Of a DNA stretch of 64,000 nt, positions 33,798 to 42,302 are shown in pieces. Position numbers and translations under genes: made by a program. Numbering within the stretch: position 1 is the stretch's first letter; each line of letters starts with the position of its first letter. The notes beneath the pieces are model-generated. The model saw only the letters and a program-made list of their open reading frames with translations. It was not told the DNA's origin and did no database searches. This DNA comes from Lysobacter capsici (GTDB taxonomy: Bacteria > Pseudomonadota > Gammaproteobacteria > Xanthomonadales > Xanthomonadaceae): NCBI RefSeq assembly GCF_018732085.1, contig NZ_CP076103.1, positions 3,906,001 through 3,970,000 on the forward strand, read 5' to 3'.

Positions 33798-35390
33798 TTA
33801 TTTGTCCTCAGCAGCCTCGACCGCGATGAACTGGGTCTGCGCGCCACGACGGATCAGCAGCATCACGGTCTGACCGGGCTTGACCCCGGCCAGGGCCCGG
33901 TCCAGGGCGGCCACGTTGCCGACCTGGCTGCGTCCGACCGACAGGATCACATCCCCTGCGCGCACGCCCGCGTCGCCGGCGGCATCGCCCGGATCGCGCA
34001 CGACCACGCCCTCGCCCGGCTTCAGCCCCAGGCGCTGGCGCGCGGCGGCATCGACGTCCTGGGCGATCAGGTTCAAGGGATTGCCGTTGGCGCGCGGGAC
34101 CGCCTTCTCGCCCGGACGCGCCGACGGATCGCCGGCTAGGCCCGCGGCGGCATTGGTGTCGAGTTCGCTGACCGCGACGTTGATCTCGAGGTTCTTGCCG
34201 TCGCGGAACAGCCCGACCTTGGCCTTGGAACCCGGCGCCATGTTGCCGATCAGCGGCGGCAAGTCGCTGGACTCGCGAATCTGGGTGCCGTTGACCGTGC
34301 GGATCACGTCGCCCAGCTGGATGCCGGCCTTGTCGGCCGGCCCGCCCGGCAGGACCTGATTGACCAGCGCGCCGTTGCTGTCGGGCAGGCCCAGCGCCTG
34401 CGCGCCCTTGCTGTCGAGCACCTGCACGACCACGCCCAGCTGGCCGCGGCTGACCTTGCCGCTGGCGCGCAACTGTTCGGCCGAATTCATCGCCACATCG
34501 ATCGGAATGGCGAAGCTCACGCCCATGTAGCCGCCGGAGTTGGAGAAGATCTGCGAGTTGATGCCGACCACCTCGCCGCTGGTATTGAGCAGCGGACCGC
34601 CGGAATTGCCTTGGTTGATCGCCACGTCGGTCTGGATGAACGGCACGTAGCGCTGATCCGCGTACGGATTGCTGCGCCCGACCGCGCTGACGATGCCGGC
34701 GGTGACCGAGTGATCCAGGCCGAACGGCGAGCCGATCGCGACCACCCATTGCCCGGCCTTGGTCTGCCCGGCCGCGGCGGCGCGCAGGAACGGCAGGCCC
34801 TTGGCCTCGATCTTGAGAAGCGCCACGTCGGACTGCTCGTCGCTGCCGATCACCTTGGCCTTGAACTCGCGCCGGTCGGTCAGCTTGACCGTGACCGTGT
34901 CGGCGCCGTCGACCACGTGATGATTGGTCAGCACATAGCCGTCCTGCGAAATCAGGAAGCCGCTACCGATCGAACGGCCGCCGCCGCGCGGCTGGCGTGG
35001 GCCCTGCTGGCCCGGGCCGCCGGGGCCGCCCGGCATGCCGTCGGGACCGAAGAAGCGGCGAAAGAATTCGGGGATCTGGTCTTCGTCGGGCAGGCCGCCG
35101 CGGGCGGTCGCGCGCTCACGCTTGGGCGTAACTTCGGCGCTGATGTTGACCACCGCCGGCCCGACCCGCTGGACCAGGTTGGTGAAATCCGGCAGACCGG
35201 CGACCAGCGGAGCGGCCGGGGTCGCCGCCGGCGGCGGCGCGATCGGGGTGGTCGGCGGCTGCGCGGTGCAGGCGACCGGCAGCGCGGCGATGATCGCGCC
35301 GAACAGGGCCAGCGACTGCAGGGGGCGCGCACGCCGCGGACGGGCCGGCGCAGTGCGGATGGACGAGCGATTCATCGGCGATGGGGTCAT
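33798..35390 (-). CDS. degP: DegP/MucD-type periplasmic serine protease (Do family)
   Basis: A 530-residue HtrA protein. A signal region ends near ALPVACTAQ; the cysteine at that site suggests a possible lipoprotein. The trypsin-like domain carries the triad H158 (TNHHVVDG), D188 (EQSDVALL) and S263 (QGNSGGPLL), with a Gly/Pro-rich LA-loop insertion (about 115-140). Two PDZ domains follow (about 320-400 and 440-525). It degrades or refolds misfolded envelope proteins. Its position after rpoE and rseA mirrors algU-mucA-mucB-mucC-mucD of Pseudomonas, so sigma-E control is likely. The start is ATG 35390; 35375 is an alternative. Confidence 0.95.
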   Translation of the reverse strand: MTPSPMNRSSIRTAPARPRRARPLQSLALFGAIIAALPVACTAQPPTTPIAPPPAATPAAPLVAGLPDFTNLVQRVGPAVVNISAEVTPKRERATARGGLPDEDQIPEFFRRFFGPDGMPGGPGGPGQQGPRQPRGGGRSIGSGFLISQDGYVLTNHHVVDGADTVTVKLTDRREFKAKVIGSDEQSDVALLKIEAKGLPFLRAAAAGQTKAGQWVVAIGSPFGLDHSVTAGIVSAVGRSNPYADQRYVPFIQTDVAINQGNSGGPLLNTSGEVVGINSQIFSNSGGYMGVSFAIPIDVAMNSAEQLRASGKVSRGQLGVVVQVLDSKGAQALGLPDSNGALVNQVLPGGPADKAGIQLGDVIRTVNGTQIRESSDLPPLIGNMAPGSKAKVGLFRDGKNLEINVAVSELDTNAAAGLAGDPSARPGEKAVPRANGNPLNLIAQDVDAAARQRLGLKPGEGVVVRDPGDAAGDAGVRAGDVILSVGRSQVGNVAALDRALAGVKPGQTVMLLIRRGAQTQFIAVEAAEDK

Positions 35391-35589
35391 GGGAGCGGCC
35401 TCGATACGACGTGGAGTTCGGGGAAAAGGCTAAGAAAAGACAACAAGAACCCGCTGCGCGGCATCGCCGCGCATTGCACTGGAGGGTTGGAGCGAAAGGG
35501 CCGGTGGCTCCGGCCCGGACGCATTCGGCTGCGGCGCGGGTCGGCCTGGCGCTGACGGAGCAGCCAAGGCCGACGTTGCCCGGGCCAGC

Positions 35590-36567
35590 TTACGGCGAGG
35601 GCTGCGGCCGTTCCTGGACCGGCGGCCGGGTTCGCGCCTCTTCGGCCTGGGTGGCGGGCTCGAAGGGATAGAACGACGGCGAATTGCCGTAACTGGCGGT
35701 GTAGCCGCTGCCCGCGGTCTGGTAGTTCGGCAGCGCCGCGCGCGGCCACGGACGCGCCGCCGGCGATTCGTTCTGCGGTTGCGGACGGAACGGGTTGGCG
35801 TGGGTGGCGTCGGCCAGCACCGGCGAACTGGCGCCGCCGGCCGCGGCAACCTGCACCGGCGCTTCGGCCTGGCGTTCAGAGGCACGCAATGCGGCACGCT
35901 GGCTCTGTCCGCGCGAGCGGCGCTCGGCCAGGCGACGCGGAATTTCCGCGACCGCGACCGCACCGGCGGCGAGCCCGGACGCATCGGCCGAGGTCAGCGA
36001 CGGCTCGGTGTCGGCCACCGCCGCGATCGCCTGCGCCGGCTCGGCCGGGACCGGCTGCGGGGCGGGCTGCTGCGTGGGCTGGGTGTTCTGCGCCGAGGCC
36101 ACCGTGGCGGTCTGGGCCGCGACCTGGGCCGGGTCGGCGTTGCCGCCGGCCTCGTCGGAGAACGGCCGCGCCACGAACAAGGCCGCGACCGCGACCGAGG
36201 CCGCCAAGGCCGCGCCACCGATCCAGCCACGGCGCGAACCGGCGGCCCGACGTGGCGTGATGCTGGCGTCCTGAGCCGCCGTGGTATCGCGCACGTTCTG
36301 CAAGGCCGCATCGGCGGCGATCGCCGCGGCGACGCGGTCGGCGAACCCCGGATCGGCGAAACCGGGCGTCACGCCCGCGCCGGCCTGGCGGCGCAGCAGG
36401 TCGCCGCACAGCTGCCAGCGGCCGCAGGTGTCGCGCCATTGCACGTCGTGACCGAGCCGCTTGAGCGCGAAACGCGCCGCGTCGGCATCGAGCTCGCCGT
36501 CGAACAAGGCGCTGAGGTTCTCGCGCTCGTCGCGGTGGGCATCGCTATGGAATGGGGTCGAAGTCAT
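35590..36567 (-). CDS. rseA: RseA-like anti-sigma-E factor
   Basis: A 325-residue membrane protein. The N-terminal cytoplasmic RseA domain (about 12-95) has ENLSALFDGELDADAARFAL and TCGRWQLCGDLLRR. One membrane helix lies at about 114-133 (WIGGAALAASVAVAALFVA). The C-terminal periplasmic part (about 135-325) is unusually long and rich in Gln, Pro and Ala. Its ATG shares one base with the rpoE stop. It should hold RpoE at the membrane until site-1 and site-2 proteases release it. No rseB is present between it and degP. Confidence 0.9.
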   Translation of the reverse strand: MTSTPFHSDAHRDERENLSALFDGELDADAARFALKRLGHDVQWRDTCGRWQLCGDLLRRQAGAGVTPGFADPGFADRVAAAIAADAALQNVRDTTAAQDASITPRRAAGSRRGWIGGAALAASVAVAALFVARPFSDEAGGNADPAQVAAQTATVASAQNTQPTQQPAPQPVPAEPAQAIAAVADTEPSLTSADASGLAAGAVAVAEIPRRLAERRSRGQSQRAALRASERQAEAPVQVAAAGGASSPVLADATHANPFRPQPQNESPAARPWPRAALPNYQTAGSGYTASYGNSPSFYPFEPATQAEEARTRPPVQERPQPSP

Positions 36568-37187
36568 CAGTGGGCGCGCTCCCGGGGGCGGTGGTTACCC
36601 TGGTCTTGGTTGTCCAACAGGGGCCGAAGTTCCGTATCGATCGCCTCGCGGGCGCGGAAAATCCGCGAACGCACGGTACCGATCGGGCAAGCCATCTTCT
36701 GCGCGATCTCTTCGTAGCTCAGGCCGTCCACCTCGCGCAGGGTGATTGCGGCCCGCAATTCCTCCGGCAGCGAATCGACCACCTTCATCACGGTGCGTTC
36801 GATCTCCTGCCGCAGCAGTTCGTGTTCCGGCGTGTCGGTGTCGCGCAGACGGATGCCGGTATCGAACTGCTCGGCGTCGCCGGCGTCGATATCGTCGGTC
36901 GGCGGCCGTCGGTTCTGCGCTACCAGGTAGTTTTTGGCGGTATTCACGGCGATCCGGTGCAACCACGTATAGAACTGGGCGTCGCCGCGGAAATTCGCCA
37001 TCGCGCGGTACGCGCGGATGAAGGTTTCCTGGGCCACGTCCTGGCATTCGCTCCAGTCGGGAATGTAGCGCCCGATCAACGCGGTGATCCGATGCTGGTA
37101 CTTGCGCACCAATACATCGAAGGCCGTGCTGTCGCCGCGCTGGACACGCCTGACCAGCTCCTGGTCCAACAACTCATTTTCGGCCAT
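36567..37187 (-). CDS. rpoE: RNA polymerase sigma-E factor
   Basis: A 206-residue ECF sigma of the RpoE/AlgU clade: MAENELLDQELVRRVQRGDS, region 2 with YIPDWSECQDVAQETFIRAY and FYTWLHRIAVNTAKNYLV, region 4 with SLPEELRAAITLREVDGLSY and IGTVRSRIFRAREAI. It directs the envelope-stress response. A sigma-E-type promoter upstream suggests autoregulation. The downstream rseA-like and degP genes complete the module. Confidence 0.97.
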   Translation of the reverse strand: MAENELLDQELVRRVQRGDSTAFDVLVRKYQHRITALIGRYIPDWSECQDVAQETFIRAYRAMANFRGDAQFYTWLHRIAVNTAKNYLVAQNRRPPTDDIDAGDAEQFDTGIRLRDTDTPEHELLRQEIERTVMKVVDSLPEELRAAITLREVDGLSYEEIAQKMACPIGTVRSRIFRAREAIDTELRPLLDNQDQGNHRPRERAH

Positions 37188-37228
37188 ACCGCGCCGGCAC
37201 TCCTGTCAGCTCGGCCATGGCCGAACAA

Positions 37229-37255
37229 TGGGACAACCCTGTCGGGGGAAAGTTC
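37229..37255 (-). promoter_or_regulatory. Predicted sigma-E autoregulatory promoter of rpoE
   Basis: The minus strand reads GAACTT (37255-37250), 15 bases, then GTCCCA (37234-37229). This fits the RpoE consensus reported for Xanthomonas/Xylella (GAACTT, 15-17 bases, GTCNNA), as remembered. It lies 42 bases upstream of the rpoE ATG at 37187, a sensible distance. Confidence 0.7.
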
Positions 37256-37476
37256 AATCGCTGGATTAATGGGGCCACCGGCGACCTCGCGCAACCGCCA
37301 AGTGTCACATAAGCGATGCGCTGGCGGCTCGGACGGTCCATTGTGGTCGCCAATCCCCTCGTTTGCGTTGCCGTCCCGATACGGTCGCGCCGTCACTTCG
37401 GCGGTGCCGATTTGACGGCGACGAAACAAGATCGGGATGATAGCGACCTATTCCATACCTGAACGGATGGTGCGGC

Positions 37477-39546
37477 ATGACTGCAGCCCTCGACGGCCTC
37501 CCCGCGTTTGCCGGGCTCCGTGCCCGGCACTGGCACACCCAATTGCGCGAGGACGGCGTACTGGTGCTTTCTTTCGACCGTGAGGGATCGCCGGTCAACA
37601 CCTTCGCCCAGGACGTGCTGATCGAACTCGACGGCCTGCTCGAACGCCTCGCGCTGGACCCGCCCAAGGGCCTGGTGCTGCGCTCGGCTAAGAGCAGCGG
37701 TTTCATCGCCGGCGCCGACATCAAGGAATTCCAGACCTTCGACGAGAAGGGCACGGTCGGCGACGCGATCCGTCGCGGCCAGCAGGTGTTCCAGCGCCTG
37801 GCCGAACTGCCCTGCCCCACGGTCGCGGCGATCCACGGCTTCTGCATGGGCGGCGGCACCGAAATCTCGCTGGCCTGCCGCTACCGCGTCGCCAGCAGCG
37901 ACCCGTCGACCCGCATCGGCCTGCCGGAAGTGAAGCTCGGCATCTACCCGGGCTGGGGCGGCAGCGTGCGCCTGCCGCGCCTGGTCGGCGCACCGGCCGC
38001 GTTCGACATGATGCTGACCGGCCGCACGTTGTCGGCTTCGGCCGCGCGCGCGATCGGCCTGGTCGACAAGATCGCCGAACCGGCGGTGCTGGTCGACACC
38101 GCCGCCGGCCTCGCCCTGCGCGGCGCGGAGCGTCCGTTCAAGCAGCGCTTCATGGGCTGGGCGAGCAACACCTGGCCCGCGCGCAAGATCCTCGCGCCGA
38201 TGCTGGTCAAGCAGGTCGCGCGCAAGGCCAAGAAAGACCACTACCCCGCCCCGTACGCGCTGATCTCGACCTGGGAGCGCACCGGCGGCGGCATCCAAGC
38301 CAAGCTCGCGGCCGAACGCAAATCGGTGGTGAAGCTGTCGGGCACGCCGACCGCGCGCAATCTGATCCGGGTGTTCTTCCTGCAGGAGCGGCTCAAGGGC
38401 CAGGGCGGCAAGGAGCACGGGATCAAGAACGTGCATGTGGTCGGCGCCGGCGTGATGGGCGGCGACATCGCCGCGTGGTCGGCCTACAAGGGCTTCGAAG
38501 TCACTTTGTCCGATCGCGAGCAGCGTTTCATCGACGGCGCGTTGGAACGCGCGCGGGAATTGTTCGCCAAGAAGGTGAAGGACGACGCCAAGCGCCCGGC
38601 CGTGGCCGCGCGGCTGAAAGGCGATCTGGGCGGCGCCGGCGCCGATATCGCCGACCTGGTGATCGAAGCGATCATCGAAAAACCCGAAGCCAAGCGCGAG
38701 TTGTACGACCAGGTCGAGCCGCGCCTGAAAGCCGATGCGCTGCTGACCACCAACACCTCCTCGATCCCGCTCGACGAACTGCGCGAACACATCCGCCGTC
38801 CGGCCCAGTTCGGCGGCCTGCATTACTTCAACCCGGTGGCGTTGATGCCGCTGGTCGAGATCATCCGCCACGACGCGATGGCGCCGGAAACCGAACAGCG
38901 CCTGGCGGCGTTCTGCAAGGCGATCGACAAGCTGCCGGTGCCGGTCGCTGGCACGCCGGGCTTCCTGGTCAACCGGGTGTTGTTCCCGTATCTGCTCGAA
39001 GCCGGCAATGCCTTCGCCGAAAGCATCCCGGGTCCGGCGATCGACAAGGCCGCGATCAAGTTCGGCATGCCGATGGGTCCGATCGAATTGATCGACACCG
39101 TCGGCCTCGACGTCGCCGCCGGCGTCGGCGCGGAACTCGCGCCGTTCCTCGGCCTGACCGTACCGGCCGCGCTGAGCACGGTCGAGCCGGGCAAGCGCGG
39201 CAAGAAGGACGGCCAGGGTTTGTACAAGTGGGAAAACGGCCGCGCGCAGAAGCCCGAGTTGCCGAAGGACTACAAGGCGCCGACCGACCTGGAAGATCGC
39301 CTGATCCTGCCGTTGATCAACGAAGCGGTGGCCTGCCTGCACGACGGCGTGGTCAGCGACGGCGACCTGCTCGACGCCGGCGTGATCTTCGGCACCGGTT
39401 TCGCCCCGTTCCGTGGTGGTCCGATCCAGTACGTGCGCGAGACCGGGGTGGAGAACGTGCTCGCGCGTTTGCAGCAGTTGCAGGCGCGTTATGGCGATCG
39501 GTTCGCGCCGCGGCCGGGTTGGGATTCGGCGGCGTTGCGCAAGTAA
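37477..39546 (+). CDS. fadJ: Fused enoyl-CoA hydratase / 3-hydroxyacyl-CoA dehydrogenase (FadJ/FadB alpha-subunit type)
   Basis: A 689-residue two-domain beta-oxidation enzyme. The crotonase domain (1 to about 190) has the oxyanion pocket GFIAGADIKEF and catalytic glutamates E129 (TEISLACRY) and E151 (LPEVKLGIYPGWGG). The NAD-binding domain starts near 318 (VHVVGAGVMGGDIA), with the catalytic histidine H449 in LHYFNPV and the C-terminal dimer domain in GTGFAPFRGGPIQY. It turns trans-2-enoyl-CoA into 3-ketoacyl-CoA. No thiolase gene (fadA/fadI) follows, so the partner must lie elsewhere. It is transcribed alone and ends at a strong terminator. Confidence 0.95.
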   Translation: MTAALDGLPAFAGLRARHWHTQLREDGVLVLSFDREGSPVNTFAQDVLIELDGLLERLALDPPKGLVLRSAKSSGFIAGADIKEFQTFDEKGTVGDAIRRGQQVFQRLAELPCPTVAAIHGFCMGGGTEISLACRYRVASSDPSTRIGLPEVKLGIYPGWGGSVRLPRLVGAPAAFDMMLTGRTLSASAARAIGLVDKIAEPAVLVDTAAGLALRGAERPFKQRFMGWASNTWPARKILAPMLVKQVARKAKKDHYPAPYALISTWERTGGGIQAKLAAERKSVVKLSGTPTARNLIRVFFLQERLKGQGGKEHGIKNVHVVGAGVMGGDIAAWSAYKGFEVTLSDREQRFIDGALERARELFAKKVKDDAKRPAVAARLKGDLGGAGADIADLVIEAIIEKPEAKRELYDQVEPRLKADALLTTNTSSIPLDELREHIRRPAQFGGLHYFNPVALMPLVEIIRHDAMAPETEQRLAAFCKAIDKLPVPVAGTPGFLVNRVLFPYLLEAGNAFAESIPGPAIDKAAIKFGMPMGPIELIDTVGLDVAAGVGAELAPFLGLTVPAALSTVEPGKRGKKDGQGLYKWENGRAQKPELPKDYKAPTDLEDRLILPLINEAVACLHDGVVSDGDLLDAGVIFGTGFAPFRGGPIQYVRETGVENVLARLQQLQARYGDRFAPRPGWDSAALRK

Positions 39547-39567
39547 GCGCTCGGCGCGGTTAGCAAA

Positions 39568-39604
39568 CGAAGAAGCCGCGCAGTGCGCGGCTTCTTCGTT
39601 TTTT
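39568..39604 (+). terminator. Intrinsic terminator of the fadJ-type gene
   Basis: A 14-base perfect stem CGAAGAAGCCGCGC / GCGCGGCTTCTTCG with a three-base loop is followed by TTTTTT. It lies 22 bases after the stop, a textbook intrinsic terminator. Confidence 0.95.
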
Positions 39605-39630
39605 CCGGCGTTGCGAGCAACGTAGCGGCA

Positions 39631-40441
39631 TGGCCTGCCTGTAGGAGCGGCGCAAGCCGCGACCGCGGGAGCGCAACTGCGGCGTAGGTTTCGACGTTGC
39701 CGCGATGGTGCGGTCGCGGCTTGCGCCGCTCCTACAGGTAGGCCACGCGGCTCTTGCTTGAGTTTGAAACCGCGCAGTTCATCCAGCGCTGCGAAGCCAC
39801 TGACTCGCGAGAACAACAGCACACCCGGAGGGCGGCGCACAGGGATGTGCGCCGTGCGCCACCGGGACAGGATGTCCCGTGTGGCGCATGCCTGCGTCGG
39901 CACCGATCGTGCGGCTCTTGATTCGAAACAGGAACGCCTTTTTCTTTGGTGACTTTCTTTTGTGGCTCTGGACAAAAGAAAGTTACCCGCCGCTTTAGTG
40001 GCGGAAGCTTTTGATGTTGCTTCAAGCTTTGAAGCTTCAAGCTTTCAAGCCAAAGGCAGGATCAACAGCTTTCGTCCGCAAGCGGCCGAGTTACTTTCTT
40101 TTGTCTAAAGCGACAAAAGAAAGGTAACCAAAGAAAAACGCTTTTCTTTGAATCAAGTGCCCGCACGATCGATGCCGACGCGGGCATGCGCCACACGAGA
40201 CATCCTGTCTCGGTGGCGCACGGCGCACATCCCTGTGCGCCGCCCTCCGGGTGTGCTTTTGCTAACGCGAGTTCTTTGCCTCGCAGCTCTGGAAGCGATG
40301 ACTGAAACGAGGCATAACCCGCATGGCCTACCTGTAGGAGCGGCGCAAGCCGCGACCGCGGGAATGCAACTACGACGAACCTTGCATCGTTACCGTATTG
40401 GCGCGGTCGCGGCTCACGCCGCTCCTACAGGTAGGCCATGA
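39631..40441. repeat. Nested composite repeat: long inverted repeat flanked by two REP palindromes
   Basis: Outer parts: REP pairs at 39631-39748 and 40322-40441, near-identical to each other, including the ends TGGCCTGCCTGTAGGAGCGG and CTACAGGTAGGCCA. Inner part: a long imperfect inverted repeat with arms about 39806-39970 and 40095-40272, which include ACACCCGGAGGGCGGCGCAC, ACAGGATGTC and TTTCTTTGGTGACTTTCTTT. A 120-base centre contains overlapping AAGCTTC/GAAGCTT stems and a second ACTTTCTTTTGT box. Both arms read outward as the same short peptide (CATRDILSRWRTAHIPVRRP), an artefact of symmetry. No gene is supported between 39547 and 40557. Confidence 0.85.
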
Positions 40442-40557
40442 GGGCAACGCGAAGATTCGAGGACACGACGCGATCGCGGCGATCGAAATCAAACCACCGT
40501 GTCAGGCGTTCAAAACGGCGACACGACTCGATCCGAACCCACGCCCAACCACCACCG

Positions 40558-40920
40558 TCAATCGAAAAAATCGAACACCGACCAATCGATATCCGGAAAC
40601 TCCAACCACGACAGGTCGAAATCGAAGTCGAACCACCCACCCTCGCCCACGCTGACCGCCTGCAGCATCTGCGTCTTCATCCCCACGTAATCGCAAGCCT
40701 CGCCGAGCGCCGCATGCATCGCGTCGAAATCCTCGTGGGTGTTGAACAGCGCATGCGACCAGCAGACCACGTCGGTCGGCACCTGGCTGCGCAGGTTCGC
40801 GGCCTTCACTTGCTCGACGCTGTAATACGGCTTCTTGCCGTGATGGCGCAGCAGATCGTCGCCCACGCGCCGGGCCTGGGCGCGCTTGTCGCACGGGGAA
40901 ATAGCACACGCCGATGACAT
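40558..40920 (-). CDS. Small protein with acidic-aromatic C-terminus, unknown
   Basis: A 120-residue cytoplasmic protein. ATG 40920 lies behind a perfect AAGGAGG ribosome site eight bases upstream, which strongly supports expression. The middle has DVVCWSHALFNTHEDFDAMH and ACDYVGMKTQMLQAVS. The last 26 residues are almost only Asp, Phe, Trp, Leu and Ile (WFDFDFDLSW, then DIDWSVFDFFD). It follows pilZ by 48 bases in the same direction and may be the last gene of the fab-pilZ unit. Similar Xanthomonad proteins are dimly remembered but no function is known. Confidence 0.85.
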   Translation of the reverse strand: MSSACAISPCDKRAQARRVGDDLLRHHGKKPYYSVEQVKAANLRSQVPTDVVCWSHALFNTHEDFDAMHAALGEACDYVGMKTQMLQAVSVGEGGWFDFDFDLSWLEFPDIDWSVFDFFD

Positions 40921-40968
40921 CGCGCCTCCTTGCGAACGGATCGACCGCCGATCTACCGGGCCGTGGTC

Positions 40969-41328
40969 TTACATGGTGTGCGTCGGCCGCTCGGCCGACA
41001 AGGTGCCGGCCAGCAAGGCCTCGATCTTGCCCTTGACCGCATCGCCTTCGGCGGTTTCGGCGAACTGCACGCCGATGCCGGCCGCGCGATGCCCCTGCGC
41101 GCCGGTCGGGGTGACCCAGACGACCTTGCCGGCCACCGGCATGCGCTCGCTGGATTCGGGCAGGGTCAGCAGCAGGAACACTTCGTCGCCGAGGAAATAG
41201 CGCTTGGGCGTGGCGACGAAGATGCCGCCGTACTTCAGGAACGGCATGTAAGCGCTGTACAGCGCCGCCTTGTCCTTGATCGTCAACGACAAGATGCCCT
41301 GCCGCGCTGCGCCCGCTGTTGCGTTCAT
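40969..41328 (-). CDS. pilZ: PilZ-family type IV pilus assembly protein
   Basis: A 119-residue PilZ domain protein. The N-terminus GILSLTIKDKAALYSAYMPF and KYGGIFVATPKRYFLGDEVF match the pilus-type PilZ of Pseudomonas and Xanthomonas. It lacks the RxxxR motif of c-di-GMP binders; the family instead contacts PilB and the EAL domain of FimX. It is needed for twitching motility, a Lysobacter trait. Its ATG overlaps the holB stop by four bases, so it is coupled to DNA-replication genes as in other gammaproteobacteria. Confidence 0.93.
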   Translation of the reverse strand: MNATAGAARQGILSLTIKDKAALYSAYMPFLKYGGIFVATPKRYFLGDEVFLLLTLPESSERMPVAGKVVWVTPTGAQGHRAAGIGVQFAETAEGDAVKGKIEALLAGTLSAERPTHTM

Positions 41329-42302
41329 GCCCTGCTTCCTCCTGCGGCGCGGCGTGCTTCGTCGGCGCGCCAGGCCATCAACAATTCGACGACGGCCAGA
41401 TCGGCGCGGACCGTGGTCCGCAGTAAATCGCGGGTGCGGTTGGCGCGATCGAACCAAGTCGCAAGACTGCGCGCGCGCGCCGGGTCGGTCAAGCCGGACG
41501 CGGCTTGCGCGAGCGCGATGTCCGACGCGTGTCGCAGACGCAGCGATGCGTGTTCGTCGCCGACCCAGCGCTGCGCGACTTCCGGCGCGGAGGTCTCGCC
41601 GCGCGCGAGCTTGCTCAGATCGGCGGCGACTTCGCGGCGCAGCTTGAGTCCGTCGCCGGTCAGCCATTCGTGGGCCAGGCCGGGATGGCCGCGCGCGGCA
41701 TCGAAGGCTTCGCGCGCGCTGGCCTCGCTGTGGCCCTGCGCCTTGAGCCACGCCAGCGATTCGTCGGGCTGCGGCAAGCGGAACTCCAGGCGCTGGCAGC
41801 GGCTGCGGATGGTCGCCGGCAGACGCGCCGGGTACGAACTGACCAGCCACAGGTAGCGGCCCTGCACCGGTTCTTCCAGGGTCTTGAGCAAGGCGTTGCA
41901 GGCGGCGTTATTGATCGCGTCGGCCGGATCGATGATCGCGATCTGCGCGCCGCCGTACTGCGGCGTCAGCGCCAGGCGTTCGGACAGGCTGCGGATCTGG
42001 TCGATCACGATCTCGGTGCGCAGCTTGGTGCCTTCCTTGTTCGGCACGAAGCTGACCAACTGGTAATCCGGATGGGTGCCAGCGGCGAGCAGCAGGCAGC
42101 TGCGGCAACGGCCGCAGGGCTCGCCGGCGGCGTCGCGGTCGCGGCACAGCAGGCCGTGCGCGAGACGCTCGGCGACCGCGCGTTTGCCCAACTGCGCCGG
42201 GCCGCAGAACAGCAGCCCGTGGCCCAGGCGGCCGGCATCGATCGAGGCCTTGGCTTGGTCGTAGATACGGCGCTGCCAAGGCGCGAACACGGCGGCGCTC
42301 AT
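41325..42302 (-). CDS. holB: DNA polymerase III delta-prime subunit
   Basis: A 325-residue clamp-loader subunit. The degenerate P-loop is HGLLFCGPAQLGKRA. The zinc module has four cysteines in CGRCRSC and a preceding LLCRDRD. The AAA+ sensor region reads NALLKTLEEP and SYPARLPATIRSRCQRLEF. It overlaps tmk by four bases at its start and pilZ by four at its end. It is part of the yceG-tmk-holB series that follows the fab genes in many gammaproteobacteria. Confidence 0.95.
   Translation of the reverse strand: MSAAVFAPWQRRIYDQAKASIDAGRLGHGLLFCGPAQLGKRAVAERLAHGLLCRDRDAAGEPCGRCRSCLLLAAGTHPDYQLVSFVPNKEGTKLRTEIVIDQIRSLSERLALTPQYGGAQIAIIDPADAINNAACNALLKTLEEPVQGRYLWLVSSYPARLPATIRSRCQRLEFRLPQPDESLAWLKAQGHSEASAREAFDAARGHPGLAHEWLTGDGLKLRREVAADLSKLARGETSAPEVAQRWVGDEHASLRLRHASDIALAQAASGLTDPARARSLATWFDRANRTRDLLRTTVRADLAVVELLMAWRADEARRAAGGSRA

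Noticed and set aside
37393..39975. 860-codon minus-strand frame opposite the fadJ-type gene
   Set aside because: Antisense to a clear two-domain enzyme and it runs through the terminator and repeats.
39758..40441. Two short plus-strand proteins sharing CATRDILSRWRTAHIPVRRP
   Set aside because: Both lie in the arms of the long inverted repeat, and the same peptide is read outward from either arm; the repeat explains them fully.
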